The notes below the pieces were generated by a model. The model was not told the origin of the DNA. It worked only from the letters and a program-made list of their open reading frames with translations, and made no database searches. From the NCBI GenBank assembly GCA_013359255.1, contig JABWCF010000008.1, forward strand, positions 1-64,000: a stretch of 64,000 nt of DNA, given 5' to 3'. Source of the DNA: Flavobacteriales bacterium (GTDB lineage Bacteria; Bacteroidota; Bacteroidia; Flavobacteriales_E; Vicingaceae). Within the stretch, counting starts at the first letter, position 1; the number at the start of each line of letters is the position of its first letter. Made by a program: the position numbers and the translations under genes. Positions 50,607 to 60,555 of the stretch are shown piece by piece.

Positions 50607-53600
50607 TTAGAATGCCCTGCTGATGCCTAATACCCATCTGAATTGAAAATATTCTTCTACTGCGGGTGGGCGGTTTAAAAAGAAAGGCATATCAAAGCGA
50701 ATGGTAAGTGGTTTAACTAAATCGAGTGGCCCCCAACGTTTAATTGTAAAAGTAGTTCCCAAACCAGCATCGGCTCTCACATCAGAAATCCATGTGTTAT
50801 TAATGGCAGTTCCGTAATCAACCACCCCGGCATCGGCAAATAGGTACATATCAATTGCAAAATACTTGGAAAGTTTTTTAGGGCGGAAAGGAATGAGTTT
50901 TCCGAATGCTAATTCTGTACTTACCGAAGCCCCAGAATTAGTGCGATATGTATAAACGATGCTATCCTTATACATTTCTGGGTTCAGATATCCGGCATAT
51001 CCGCGTAAATTGAGCCCGCCTCCATATTGCAGATGGTTGGTGGCAGTTCCATAGCCTAGCCATTCTTCTGGTATGGCTGTTTGCGAACGAAGGTATTTGT
51101 TTTCCATCATCTCTTCGGGGTTGGCTCCTGCCAAATACAACGATGATTCGTAGGGTACATTCTTTCCTGTACCATACTGCATAAAGAGGCGTGTGTTGAG
51201 ACCTATTTTGCCAAAAGTGTTTTTATTGTCGGCACTAAAGCTAAGCTGGGCATAATCATAATCGCTGGCAATAGCCGATGTTTTAGAGAACAGACTAATG
51301 ATTCCGTAGCCTTTTGTGTATTCGTAAATATGATTTAAGCCTAGGTTTAATGTGTTATTTAATTTATTGTATTGCCATTCGGAAGGATAGAGAAGGTAGT
51401 TTAAATCCTGACGGTCGTACCGCATCATAGACTTAAAATAGGCATATAGTATGTTTTTCTCTTTTCTATCGGAGAACGAAAATCCTATTTTGTAAAGATT
51501 TAGTCCATCTAAGATTCTGGTTGTACCAAAAATTTCGGAGCCTTTCAGAAATTTATGTGTAGAGGTTTTGTAATCGAAATGAAAAGAATATTTATCGAAG
51601 TTCCCGGCATCTTCTTTTATGTTGTATTGGCCAAGACCACTATTCATCCAAACACTTAAATTAAAAACATGAAATTTAGTAAGATAATTTCCGTTTAGGT
51701 GGGCACCGGCTTTTAAACCATCGTATGCATTGTACCAAAAGTCGGGGCGACCAAATAATTCGTAGTTTTTACGGTCGGGTGAATTGTAAATTCTATGGTC
51801 GTATTCCAAGAGATATGGAAATTTTTTGGAGTTGTTTAGCTGGTTTACATCAGCCAGGCGGTAAGTGGGGTCTATTTGTACATCTTTGATGCCGTTTGGA
51901 ATACTAACGGTAGCAGTGTACGTAGGATTGAGATTATTATCCCATCCAATCCACCTTGGTAAAACAGATGCATTGGTTTCTTTTACAAACCAAGAGTTCG
52001 GTATATGAAAAGAATGAGAGGAGTCTTTTTTATCAATCACTACAAAATCTATAGGCATCTGCATATCGGCTTTCCGGTGAAAGGTAATTTGGTATTCGTT
52101 TTTATTTTCCGTTGGCCGTATTTTACCTACTTTGTAATCTATGTTTTTGGTGGTTTCGAACCATTGGTCGAAAAACCAGTTTAAATCTACTTTGGTGTAT
52201 TGAATAATGGAATTTCTAAAATCTTCCATGTAAGGGTGTGCAATTTTCCATTGACTAACGTAGTGTTGCATTGCTTTCAAAAAAAGTTCATCGCCCAATA
52301 CATATTGCAGGTTGTAGAGCATTACGGCTGTTTTGTAATATACATGGCGGTAGCCTCCACCGTGCCTTATCGCTCCATTAAAACCATCGGAATGAGTGTT
52401 TAGTGAGGCATCTTCTTTTAGTATAGCATCGCTCATGTATCCATTGTAAACATTAGATTCTCTTACTAATTGAGGGCGGGTAAATTCGTTTCGGTATTTC
52501 GATTTGTAATTTCTGGAAATAACGGTATCTCCGTCAATCTTTTCTAATCCCCACGATGTTAAAAATTGGGTAAACCCTTCGTCCATAGCGGCACGATAGG
52601 TTTCGTTGCTGCCTAGCATTCCAAAAAACCAGTTGTGAGCAATTTCATGAACAAAAAGCCCGTGATTACTGGGTTCTAGACCACCATCGAGGGTAATCAT
52701 GGGGTATTCCATTCCATCTTGAGCATCGGCAGCTACCATTTTATTGTAGGCATACATTCCAAAATCTTCCGAAAAAGTTTTAATGATTTTTGCAACGTAA
52801 AGGGCTGAATTTTGCCATCGTGAGGCATGTGGTTCCTGAACCAAACCAATGCACTGAATATCGTTCCACCATACTTCGGCAATGCGGTAAGTGGGGTCGG
52901 CAGTAAATGCAAAATCGTGTACATTTTCGGCATGGTATTTCCATGTTTTTCGTTCGTTGGGGTTATAGGGTGTAATAATGGAGGGTTCAGAAAATAAAGG
53001 TTTGTTTTTAAAATTAGTTATATCAAGTTGTTGTCTCAGAGCATCGGGTAACACCTGATTTTTATTGAGAAGAAAGCCGGTTGCTTCTACCACAAAATCG
53101 GAGGAGAAGGTTAGTTCTACATCATACGTTCCAAAATCACCGTAAAATTCGTGCCCAAGATGTTGGTCGGTAGTCCACCCAAATTTGCGATCGTAAACCG
53201 AAATACGTGGATACCAATGTACTCCATCGTAATGTTTGTATCCGTAGGCATTAAACTGTTTCATTCTTCTGCGGGTGCCGCCCAACCCATCGAAATAGGT
53301 TTTAAATTCAATATCGAAAACAATGCTTTCTCCGCTTTTAAGAGGCTTTGGTAGCCAAACTTTCAGAATGGTATTATCGAGTTCTCTTTTTAAATTTTGA
53401 CCATCAGCTTGAAGTTTCAGTATTTCGGTACCTTTTCCTTCCTTTTCGTATCGTCCCCATTTGGGTTTTATTCCGTTATGGTGTATTAGGTTTTCGTAGT
53501 AAGAGCCAGGCTGAAAGGCGTTTTGGTAAAGATGAAAAAATACAAATTCAAGTTCATCGGGCGAGTTGTTCCAGTATTCTAATTGCTGAGTTCCTGAAAT

Positions 53601-53804
53601 AATATCGGTAAGCTCGTCAATATTGGCTTTTATGTTGTAGTGAACATCTTGCTGCCAGTATCCTTCAAAGGGTAATTTATTTTTCCAGTAATAGGGGTTG
53701 TCGGCATTTCTAAAAGTGTTTGGTGGTAATAAGGGGTTAAAGGGTTGTGCAGAAACGACTACACTAAGCAGCCACATCATAAGCCCGGAGAATATACTTT
53801 TCAT
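50607..53804 (-). CDS. M1 family metallopeptidase
   Basis: A 1065-residue secreted or surface zinc aminopeptidase-like protein. A signal peptide (MKSIFSGLMMWLLSVVVSAQ) precedes an N-terminal beta domain. The catalytic part has an MEY exopeptidase-type motif (DGMEYPMITLDGG), the zinc site HEIAHNWFFGMLGSNETYRAAMDEGFTQF (HExxH-18-E) and YKTAVMLYNLQYVLG. The last 400 residues are rich in Tyr strands and close with FRWVLGISRAF, an ending like that of outer-membrane barrels (aromatic C-terminal strand), so it may be anchored in the outer membrane. Long for M1 because of this extension. Confidence 0.9.
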   Translation of the reverse strand: MKSIFSGLMMWLLSVVVSAQPFNPLLPPNTFRNADNPYYWKNKLPFEGYWQQDVHYNIKANIDELTDIISGTQQLEYWNNSPDELEFVFFHLYQNAFQPGSYYENLIHHNGIKPKWGRYEKEGKGTEILKLQADGQNLKRELDNTILKVWLPKPLKSGESIVFDIEFKTYFDGLGGTRRRMKQFNAYGYKHYDGVHWYPRISVYDRKFGWTTDQHLGHEFYGDFGTYDVELTFSSDFVVEATGFLLNKNQVLPDALRQQLDITNFKNKPLFSEPSIITPYNPNERKTWKYHAENVHDFAFTADPTYRIAEVWWNDIQCIGLVQEPHASRWQNSALYVAKIIKTFSEDFGMYAYNKMVAADAQDGMEYPMITLDGGLEPSNHGLFVHEIAHNWFFGMLGSNETYRAAMDEGFTQFLTSWGLEKIDGDTVISRNYKSKYRNEFTRPQLVRESNVYNGYMSDAILKEDASLNTHSDGFNGAIRHGGGYRHVYYKTAVMLYNLQYVLGDELFLKAMQHYVSQWKIAHPYMEDFRNSIIQYTKVDLNWFFDQWFETTKNIDYKVGKIRPTENKNEYQITFHRKADMQMPIDFVVIDKKDSSHSFHIPNSWFVKETNASVLPRWIGWDNNLNPTYTATVSIPNGIKDVQIDPTYRLADVNQLNNSKKFPYLLEYDHRIYNSPDRKNYELFGRPDFWYNAYDGLKAGAHLNGNYLTKFHVFNLSVWMNSGLGQYNIKEDAGNFDKYSFHFDYKTSTHKFLKGSEIFGTTRILDGLNLYKIGFSFSDRKEKNILYAYFKSMMRYDRQDLNYLLYPSEWQYNKLNNTLNLGLNHIYEYTKGYGIISLFSKTSAIASDYDYAQLSFSADNKNTFGKIGLNTRLFMQYGTGKNVPYESSLYLAGANPEEMMENKYLRSQTAIPEEWLGYGTATNHLQYGGGLNLRGYAGYLNPEMYKDSIVYTYRTNSGASVSTELAFGKLIPFRPKKLSKYFAIDMYLFADAGVVDYGTAINNTWISDVRADAGLGTTFTIKRWGPLDLVKPLTIRFDMPFFLNRPPAVEEYFQFRWVLGISRAF

Positions 53805-53902
53805 TACGAGTAGATAAATAAAGTACGAATTTACAAATTTGGGCTTTATGCTTTGTTTAATAGCAGAAAATAGTTGTGTGTGAAAAATGAAAACTATTCT
53901 GT

Positions 53903-54700
53903 TTACTCTTTTTCAATCTTACCGTAATTTTCGGCAATAAGAATTAGTGCATTAAAATCGGATTCTTTAACGGCTATTATATTTCCCCATGCTTTAGGAT
54001 TTACGTTAGTTGCCGATAGGCAAAAGCGTTTCCATTGATGCACTTGCCCGTATTCCACAATGGGATACCATTCGGAAATGAGTAATTTGTAGCCTTTATC
54101 GGAAAGAAATTGTACTTGCTCTTTAATAGAGTAATTTAGTTTTTCGGATTTCAGATTGTCGAATTCGCAAACAATAACACGAGGATGTGGGTTGTTCCAG
54201 TTGAAGCCTTTAAGTACAGGCAAGTCGTACCCTTCGGTGTCAGATTTTAAGAAACTAATGTGCTGTAGTTTCTTTTTTTCGCAGAAATTTTTTAATGTAA
54301 TCACTTGTACTTTTTTTATTTCTGCATGCGAACTATGAAAATTTAATAACCCGCTGATGCCACTGGAAACATTGCTGGAATAATAAGGCATTTCTGATAT
54401 TTCTTGTTCGCCAACGGCACTTTCTTCGAGGGTAACATTCGGGTATTTTTTTACGAGTGGTATTAGTTCAATTAGGTTTTTAGGGTCGGGTTCAAAAGCA
54501 AAAACATTCCATTTTTTTTTGGCAAAAATTTCTAATGATTCACCAAAATGGGCTCCCACATCAAGCATGGTTTGGTGTTTATCGCCCTTAAATAGAAGTT
54601 TTGCGGCAATCTCTACTTCGTCAATAATTCCCGGGTTTTTTAATTGATACCATTTTTTTTGCCAACTTATGGGGATATAACGTAGAAGTATTTTTTTCAT
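53903..54700 (-). CDS. FkbM family methyltransferase
   Basis: A 265-residue SAM-dependent methyltransferase of the FkbM type: MLDVGAHFGESLEIFAKK (motif I), VFAFEPDPKNLIEL, LEESAVGEQE, ISFLKSDTEGYDLPVLKGF (the DTEG block) and PRVIVCEFDN. It probably O-methylates a sugar of a surface glycan. The basic N-terminus KKILLRYIPISWQKKWYQLKN may sit at the membrane. Monocistronic, about 70 bp after YihY on the same strand. Confidence 0.88.
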   Translation of the reverse strand: MKKILLRYIPISWQKKWYQLKNPGIIDEVEIAAKLLFKGDKHQTMLDVGAHFGESLEIFAKKKWNVFAFEPDPKNLIELIPLVKKYPNVTLEESAVGEQEISEMPYYSSNVSSGISGLLNFHSSHAEIKKVQVITLKNFCEKKKLQHISFLKSDTEGYDLPVLKGFNWNNPHPRVIVCEFDNLKSEKLNYSIKEQVQFLSDKGYKLLISEWYPIVEYGQVHQWKRFCLSATNVNPKAWGNIIAVKESDFNALILIAENYGKIEKE

Positions 54701-54772
54701 TTTAACCGTTAAAACAAGTGCAGCGAAATTAAACAGAAATATTTTCTAAAATAAATAAGAAATGATTAGTCT

Positions 54773-55699
54773 CTAAACCTCTTTTTTTAGTTTAGCTTCT
54801 TTAATGCTGGCATTCAGTTCGTATCCTACAAGTAAAATCAAGGAGTTTAAATAAATCCACAACATTAAAACAATTAATATTCCTAAGGAACCGTAGAGCT
54901 TATTGTATGAGGCAAAATTATTTACGTAAAAGGCAAAACCTAAAGATACAATAATAGAAGCGAAACTTGCTAAAGAAGAGCCTGCCGAAATAAACCTGAA
55001 TTTTTGTATGCGGTTGCTTCCAAAATAGTAAATGCAAGAGATACCCATAAAGTAGAAAGCCAGTATTACAATCCATTTGCCGGCCTGTATAAGGAATAGG
55101 GTCATTTGGTCTTCAATAATTCCGAAATTTTTTAATTCATTTATGGCAATACCGCTAAATACAATTAATCCAATGGATACCGTCATTAATAGAATAAGTA
55201 TAAAGAGAAGAGTGATTGCTTTAATTTTTATTTTAAGAGGAGGGATTGGAACATGTACGTGGTATGATTGATTAAAAGACGAAATCATTGCTTCTATACC
55301 ATTCGTGGCAAGGTAAAGAGCAAAAATAAAACCGAATGATAGTAAACCACCCCGTTGATTGGTAAGTAAGTCTTTAATCGTTTCGTGCAGAGTATCGGCC
55401 AACGATTCGGGTAGTACGCTTTCCAGCATTTCCAACAAATGTTCCTGAAAATTTTCTATAGGAATGTAAGGAATAAGGGTAAATAAAAAAATGATGGTAG
55501 GAAAAAGAGCCATAAAAAATTTAAAGGCCAGAGAGGAAGCCCGGGTAGTAAGGTATCCTTTTTGAAGCCCTTCTATAAAAAACAATACCACATCGTAAAG
55601 CGGAATTTTATCGAAGCCCGGTAAGACGGTTTTTTTCGACAAGGCAATGGCATTACAAACAATGGGCAGAGAGAGTAATATGGCAACAATCTTTTTCAA
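54773..55699 (-). CDS. YihY/BrkB-like membrane protein
   Basis: A 308-residue inner-membrane protein with six helices of the YihY/virulence-factor BrkB family. The signature region is GYLTTRASSLAFKFFMALFPTIIFLFTLIPYIP, then LATNGIEAMISSFNQSYHV, MGISCIYYFGSNRIQKFRFISAGSSLASFASIIVSLGFAFYVNNFASYNKLYGSLGILIVLMLWIYLNSLILLVGYELNAS. Wrongly called ribonuclease BN in old annotations; the real role is unknown, perhaps lipid transport. Starts 2 bp after the nadC stop, so the two are co-transcribed. Confidence 0.9.
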   Translation of the reverse strand: MKKIVAILLSLPIVCNAIALSKKTVLPGFDKIPLYDVVLFFIEGLQKGYLTTRASSLAFKFFMALFPTIIFLFTLIPYIPIENFQEHLLEMLESVLPESLADTLHETIKDLLTNQRGGLLSFGFIFALYLATNGIEAMISSFNQSYHVHVPIPPLKIKIKAITLLFILILLMTVSIGLIVFSGIAINELKNFGIIEDQMTLFLIQAGKWIVILAFYFMGISCIYYFGSNRIQKFRFISAGSSLASFASIIVSLGFAFYVNNFASYNKLYGSLGILIVLMLWIYLNSLILLVGYELNASIKEAKLKKEV

Positions 55700-55700
55700 T

Positions 55701-56534
55701 TTAAAAAGCTTTTAAACTTAAATCTAAACTCTTAATCTGATGTGTTAAAGCTCCTACCGAAATAAAGTCTACTCCGGTATTTGCATAGCTTACAATGTTA
55801 TTTTCTGTAATACCTCCGGAGGCTTCGGTTTCCACTTTTTTATTTATAAAACTCACAGCCTTCGCCATTTCTTCAGGTGTAAAGTTATCGAGTAAAATAC
55901 GATGAACGGAATGTAGGGTTAGAATTTCTTTTACTTCGTCTATATTTCTTGCTTCAACTACTATTTTCAGAGAAAGGTTTTTTTCTTTCAGATAATTTAC
56001 CGCAGCATTTACGGCTTGGGTAATACTGCCTGCATAGTCTATATGATTATCTTTAATCATTATCATATCGAAAAGACCAAATCGATGATTTTGCCCACCG
56101 CCTATTTTAACTGCCCACTTTTCGAAATACCTGAAACAGGGAGTTGTTTTTCGGGTATCGAGTAATTGAGCTCCGGTTCCTTCTATTAATTTATTAAGTT
56201 TAGCAGTATAAGTAGCAATACCACTCATGCGTTGCATGCAATTTAGCACAAGCCTTTCGGTAGTAAGTATAGAGCGGGCTTTTCCTGTAACGGTAAAAAC
56301 AATTTCTCCTTTATGAACAGGAGTTCCGTCCGGAATATTTTCTTCAAACTGTAAGGTGTTGTCAAATTGATTAAAAATATTTTTAGCCAGTTCCACTCCG
56401 GCAATCATGCCTTGTTCTTTTACAAGAAGTTTGGCTTTTTGTGTTGTATTTTCAGGAATGCAGGCTAAGGTCGTGTGGTCGCCATTGCCAATATCTTCTT
56501 TTAAAGCAAGAGTTATAAATTCTTTAAGATTCAT
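55701..56534 (-). CDS. nadC: nicotinate-nucleotide pyrophosphorylase (quinolinate phosphoribosyltransferase)
   Basis: Converts quinolinate and PRPP to nicotinate mononucleotide in de novo NAD synthesis. The 277-aa protein has LKEDIGNGDHTTLACI, the substrate Arg in ERLVLNCMQRMSGIATYT, LLDTRKTTPCFRYFEKWAVKIGGGQNHRFGLFDMIMIKDNHI, VVEARN and VETEASGGITENNIVSYANTGVDFISVGALTH. Full family length. Second in a minus-strand run after the DUF4783 gene (11 bp). Confidence 0.96.
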   Translation of the reverse strand: MNLKEFITLALKEDIGNGDHTTLACIPENTTQKAKLLVKEQGMIAGVELAKNIFNQFDNTLQFEENIPDGTPVHKGEIVFTVTGKARSILTTERLVLNCMQRMSGIATYTAKLNKLIEGTGAQLLDTRKTTPCFRYFEKWAVKIGGGQNHRFGLFDMIMIKDNHIDYAGSITQAVNAAVNYLKEKNLSLKIVVEARNIDEVKEILTLHSVHRILLDNFTPEEMAKAVSFINKKVETEASGGITENNIVSYANTGVDFISVGALTHQIKSLDLSLKAF

Positions 56535-56545
56535 GGAAAACAGGC

Positions 56546-56926
56546 TTATTCTTGCTCCAAGCGAAGTTCCTGAATGGTAATGTTTGCTCCCTCTTTTTTG
56601 TAAAGCACATAGGTTCTGAAGGTTCCTTTGGCAGTTATTAAACTGCCTATGGCGTAGTGCGAATCTTTCGATGTGCCGTTGTGGAGCGAATTGTAAGATT
56701 TTGTGGTATTCTTAGTAAAAAAGTCTTTTAAAATTTGTTCGGCCTGAGCTTTGCTGTAAACCCCTTCGCTGCCGGGTATATTTAAGTCTACACTATTGCC
56801 AAAATATTTTGCAATTTCTTTAGCATTGCCTGTTTTAAAGGCGGTTGAAAAAATATCGTTTTCTGGAAATGGATTAAAAAAGAAGGCAGAAATCGAAAGC
56901 AGAAATATGGTAATTGTTAGTTTCAT
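56546..56926 (-). CDS. DUF4783 family protein
   Basis: A 126-residue secreted protein. The signal peptide (KLTITIFLLSISAFFFNPF) leads into a small NTF2/SnoaL-like alpha+beta fold: IFSTAFKTGNAKEIAKYFGNSVDLNIPGSEGVYSKAQAEQILKDFFTKNTTKSYNSLHNG and AIGSLITAKGTFRTYVLYKKEG. The family is conserved in Bacteroidetes next to nadC and rlmH, with no known function. Confidence 0.85.
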   Translation of the reverse strand: MKLTITIFLLSISAFFFNPFPENDIFSTAFKTGNAKEIAKYFGNSVDLNIPGSEGVYSKAQAEQILKDFFTKNTTKSYNSLHNGTSKDSHYAIGSLITAKGTFRTYVLYKKEGANITIQELRLEQE

Positions 56927-57045
56927 TTTATTTTATTTGTTAGATTTTAAGCAAATACCGAGCCATAATTATGGTGTAAGCAATCGTAATGAATGGTGTA
57001 AAGGTAATTTTTTTATAAATTGCATAAAATATTATTTCTTAAATT

Positions 57046-57507
57046 ATGAAGATTCATGTGTTAATGGCAGGGAAGCACGACTCTGTGTGTACCGAAAATA
57101 GTGTGAAAGAATATGAAAAAAGGATTAAACATTATATCCCTTTTTGTTTAGATATTATACCTGCTTCGAAAGAACAAAATATCTTACAGTATAAGGAAAA
57201 AGAAGGGATACGAATGTTGAGTAAGCTAAACAAAAGCGATTTTCTGATTTTACTCGATGAAAGAGGAGACGAATATACTTCTGTGCAGATGGCCGGGTAT
57301 ATTCAAAAACTGCAAAATCAAAATAAAGCCAACATTTTTTTTGTAATTGGAGGAGCTCATGGTTTTAGCGAAGAAGTGTACCAAAGGGCCGATGCCCGTA
57401 TTTCCTTATCAAAACTTACTTTTCCGCATCAGTTGGCTCGCGTTATTTTTATGGAGCAACTTTATAGGGTGTTTACTATTTTAAAAGGAGAAAAATACCA
57501 TCATTGA
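57046..57507 (+). CDS. rlmH: 23S rRNA pseudouridine-1915 N3-methyltransferase
   Basis: SPOUT-class enzyme methylating pseudouridine 1915 in helix 69 of 23S rRNA on the assembled ribosome. The 153-aa protein has LLDERGDEYTSVQMAGYI, FVIGGAHGFSEEVYQRADARISLSKLTFPHQLARVIFMEQLYRVFTILKGEKYHH, the trefoil-knot SAM site and the fixed C-terminal YHH. Convergent with galE, overlapping its stop by 7 bp. Confidence 0.96.
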   Translation: MKIHVLMAGKHDSVCTENSVKEYEKRIKHYIPFCLDIIPASKEQNILQYKEKEGIRMLSKLNKSDFLILLDERGDEYTSVQMAGYIQKLQNQNKANIFFVIGGAHGFSEEVYQRADARISLSKLTFPHQLARVIFMEQLYRVFTILKGEKYHH

Positions 57508-58523
57508 AGTATGTTTTCTTCTTTCATTTTACAAAGCCAACGCCATGCGGTTTTCATTGTTTCATCGAGGGAATAGAGAGGTTGCCATTGCAGTATTTTT
57601 TTTGCTTTGGAAATATCGGCATAAATTTGAGCTATATCACCAGTTCTTTTTTCGCCCACAGAATAATGGAGTTTTATACTGCTTGCTTTTTCAAAACTAT
57701 GAATGAGTTCGAATACAGAATTTCCTGTTTCGGTACCAATGTTAAAAACATCGAGGCGATTTTCGGAATTCATTTTATCTAAAAATGCTAAGGCAGCCAC
57801 ATGAGCTTTGGCCACATCTGAAACGTGAATATAATCGCGAATACAAGTGCCATCGGGGGTAGGGTAGTGGTTGCCAAAAACGATAAAGGGCTTGTTTTTG
57901 ATTACCGAATGCATAATAACCGGAAGCAGGTTGTTGGGAGTTTGTTGTATTTCGCCAATTAAACCAGAAGAGTGTGCCCCCACGGGGTTAAAATATCGGA
58001 GCGAAATGCATTTAGAAAGGGCTTGTGTTTTAATAAAACTTTGCAGCAGTATTTCCGAAATCTGCTTGGTGGCGGCATAGGGCGATTCCGGAAAACCAAA
58101 AGGTTCTTTTTCCGTAACGGGTATATGCGGAGAGTTTCCGTAAACAGAGCAGGAAGATGAGAAAATTAAATTTCTGCACGAATATTTCTCTATACATTGG
58201 AGTATATTAATGAGTGCATTGAGGTTGTTTCGGTAATATAAAGTGGGGTTTAAAACGGATTCGCCTACCAGTTTCAGAGCCGCAAAATGTATTACTGCAT
58301 CAAACTGATGTTTATGAAAAATAGCCTCTGTTTCTTCGGGCGAAGTTAAATCGCACTGATAATGGAGTACTTCTTTTCCGGTAACGGATTTGATGCGTTT
58401 ATAGGTATCGGGCGAAGAGGTGAGGTAATTATCAACAGAGACTACATGATGCCCATCGTTTTGTAATTCAATAATAGTGTGAGAACCAATGTAGCCGGCA
58501 CCACCGGTAACTAAAATATTCAT
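57501..58523 (-). CDS. galE: UDP-glucose 4-epimerase
   Basis: Interconverts UDP-glucose and UDP-galactose (possibly the N-acetyl forms) with bound NAD. NILVTGGAGYIGSHTIIELQNDGHHVVSVDNY is the cofactor site, SSSCSVYGNSP and the catalytic YAATKQISE (YxxxK) follow, then LRYFNPVGAHSSGLIGE, GTCIRDYIHVSDVA and AWRW near the end. 340 aa, standard length. Divergent from the second flippase gene with only 38 bp between them; it likely supplies galactose donor to that cluster. Confidence 0.94.
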   Translation of the reverse strand: MNILVTGGAGYIGSHTIIELQNDGHHVVSVDNYLTSSPDTYKRIKSVTGKEVLHYQCDLTSPEETEAIFHKHQFDAVIHFAALKLVGESVLNPTLYYRNNLNALINILQCIEKYSCRNLIFSSSCSVYGNSPHIPVTEKEPFGFPESPYAATKQISEILLQSFIKTQALSKCISLRYFNPVGAHSSGLIGEIQQTPNNLLPVIMHSVIKNKPFIVFGNHYPTPDGTCIRDYIHVSDVAKAHVAALAFLDKMNSENRLDVFNIGTETGNSVFELIHSFEKASSIKLHYSVGEKRTGDIAQIYADISKAKKILQWQPLYSLDETMKTAWRWLCKMKEENILQ

Positions 58524-58561
58524 TCCTAAAGTTTTTGTTTAATTTGTGTTATAATATTTAT

Positions 58562-59872
58562 ATGTCTATTACCAAGCATATTGGAAGTACCATTGGTACA
58601 AATGTATTGAATTTGCTGTTTAATGTGGCAAATTCTGTGTTGTTGGCCCGTTTGCTTGGAGTTGAAGGAAGGGGAGAATATGCTTTTTTTATTGCTTCAG
58701 CTTCATTACTTGCATTGGTGTTAGGTTTTGGTTCGGCTTCCGGTAGCATTTATTTTTCGGCTAAAAATAAAACCGATGCTTATCCCTTATTGATTGCTTA
58801 TTTTATTCAAATAGGGTTGGTGTCTTTGATTTTGTGTGCAGTGTTGTTTTTATTTCCCGGTCATTCATTGTATCGGCTTTTGTTGCCCGAAAATTTAATA
58901 CACATGACAGCCGTATTCATTTTATCGACTTCCGTTTTTATTCAGTTACTGGGCAATGTTATTTCGGGCATCCTAACAGGAAATTTGGTCATTCATAAAG
59001 TAAATGCTATTAGGGTGGCACATATTATTATTACTTTTTTTGCTTATGTGTATTTGTATTTTTTGTACGGTAATACAGGCAATACCTTATTGCTGTTAAA
59101 AGTTTATTTGGCATTGCAGGTTGTACTTTTATTGGCTTATGCTTTTTTATTTTATCATTGTTTTGGAATGCCAATATTGCAAAAACTTTATAGTTTAAAT
59201 GAGTATAAACACCTTGTTTTTTGGGGAGGCATTACTTATTTTGCCACTATATTTCAGTTTTTAAATTACCGTTTGGATTTTTGGTTTGTTGAGTATTATC
59301 AGGGAACACATGGGTTAGGGATATACTCCCTAAGTTCGGGTTTAGCCCAGTTACTTTGGGTATTGCCTGCAGCAGTTACCTCGGTACTATTTCCCTATGT
59401 TTCGGGTGGAAGCGAAAAATTTTCACCACAAAAGGCGGCTCTGATTGCTAGAGTAGTTTCTTTTTTATGTTTTATTATTTCTGTGTTTGCAGTTGTTAGT
59501 ACTTACTGGCTTATTCCTATACTATACGGCAGAGAGTTTTTTTCATCGTATGGAGTTTTTGCCGTTTTGCTTTTAGGCACTATGCCCTTTTGTGTTACCA
59601 ATGTAATTGCGGGGTATTTTTCAGGAAAAAACATGGTTAAAATAAATCTTTGGGCATCTTTATTTGGTTTTGTATTAACGGTTGCTTTTGATATGATTCT
59701 TATCCCTCTTTGGGGGTTGCAGGGAGCCGCCATAGCTTCGGTAATTTCGTATCTTGGCACTACCTTTTGGGTAGTGTATAAATTTTATAAAATATATACT
59801 ATTCCTTTTTGGCAATTGTATTTTATTACATTTTCGGATATAAAGGAAGTGAAGCAAATAGTGAAACGATGA
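58562..59872 (+). CDS. polysaccharide flippase
   Basis: A membrane protein of about 436 residues with 12 or more helices, of the oligosaccharide flippase (Wzx/PST) family. I start it at MSITKHIGSTIGTNVLNLLFNVANSVLLARLLGVEGRGEY (58562), which matches the family N-terminus; an ATG at 58535 adds nine residues. The LARLLGVEGRGEYAFF segment after TM1 is diagnostic. It leads a plus-strand glycan cluster and overlaps the methyltransferase start (ATGA). Confidence 0.9.
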   Translation: MSITKHIGSTIGTNVLNLLFNVANSVLLARLLGVEGRGEYAFFIASASLLALVLGFGSASGSIYFSAKNKTDAYPLLIAYFIQIGLVSLILCAVLFLFPGHSLYRLLLPENLIHMTAVFILSTSVFIQLLGNVISGILTGNLVIHKVNAIRVAHIIITFFAYVYLYFLYGNTGNTLLLLKVYLALQVVLLLAYAFLFYHCFGMPILQKLYSLNEYKHLVFWGGITYFATIFQFLNYRLDFWFVEYYQGTHGLGIYSLSSGLAQLLWVLPAAVTSVLFPYVSGGSEKFSPQKAALIARVVSFLCFIISVFAVVSTYWLIPILYGREFFSSYGVFAVLLLGTMPFCVTNVIAGYFSGKNMVKINLWASLFGFVLTVAFDMILIPLWGLQGAAIASVISYLGTTFWVVYKFYKIYTIPFWQLYFITFSDIKEVKQIVKR

Positions 59873-60555
59873 GCGATATAAAAAAATGGTACAACAATTA
59901 TGCTCCTTTACAGCAAAAAATAGGAGTAAATGCACGTCACCACCACATTGTAAAATGGCTTAAGAAATTTGGTCTTAAAAAAGAACACCATGTGCTTGAA
60001 ATTGGTTGTGGTATTGGCACGGTTACCGGTTTACTAGCCAAGCACCTTTTTTCCTCAACACAAATTACAGCAGCCGATATTAGCGATGAAAGTATACGTA
60101 TTGCAAGAGAGCGATTAAAAAAATATAAGGGAATAAAATGGATAACAGGCGATATTCTTTTTTCCGAACTGAAAGATACCTTTGATGTGATATTTTTACC
60201 CGATGTATTAGAACATATTCCTGCAGAACGGCATGATGTTCTTTTTAATAAATTAAATTTTTTATTGAAAGAGGATGGTTTTATTCTCATTCATATTCCT
60301 TTTCCAAATTATTTAGAGTGGTGTAAAATACATACTCCCGAAACCCTTCAGGTAATAGATCAACCTCTGCATTTAAATCTTTTAACCGAAGCAATTTACC
60401 GAAATCATTTTTATATAAAACACATAGAAACATACAGTATTTGGATGAAACCAGCCGATTATCAGGTAATTGTATTGGAAAAGAAAATGGAAAAGGAGCA
60501 TTTTTTTAAGGATACTTCTTTTGTAAAAAAAATTCGTGAAAAGACAATACGCTAA
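59869..60555 (+). CDS. class I SAM methyltransferase
   Basis: A 228-residue methyltransferase, start chosen at MSDIKKWYNNYAPLQQKIG because it overlaps the flippase stop by 4 bp and an upstream ATG at 59809 lies in the flippase. HHVLEIGCGIGTVTGLLAKHL is the SAM motif I, ITAADISDESIRIARERL motif II, WITGDILF and FDVIFLPDVLEHIPAERHDVLFNKL follow. Substrate probably a sugar or lipid carrier in the glycan pathway. Confidence 0.88.
   Translation: MSDIKKWYNNYAPLQQKIGVNARHHHIVKWLKKFGLKKEHHVLEIGCGIGTVTGLLAKHLFSSTQITAADISDESIRIARERLKKYKGIKWITGDILFSELKDTFDVIFLPDVLEHIPAERHDVLFNKLNFLLKEDGFILIHIPFPNYLEWCKIHTPETLQVIDQPLHLNLLTEAIYRNHFYIKHIETYSIWMKPADYQVIVLEKKMEKEHFFKDTSFVKKIREKTIR

Noticed and set aside
59809-59868. 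Upstream start for the first methyltransferase of the second glycan cluster
   Set aside because: It lies inside the flippase gene in another frame; the ATG at 59869 overlaps the flippase stop by 4 bp.
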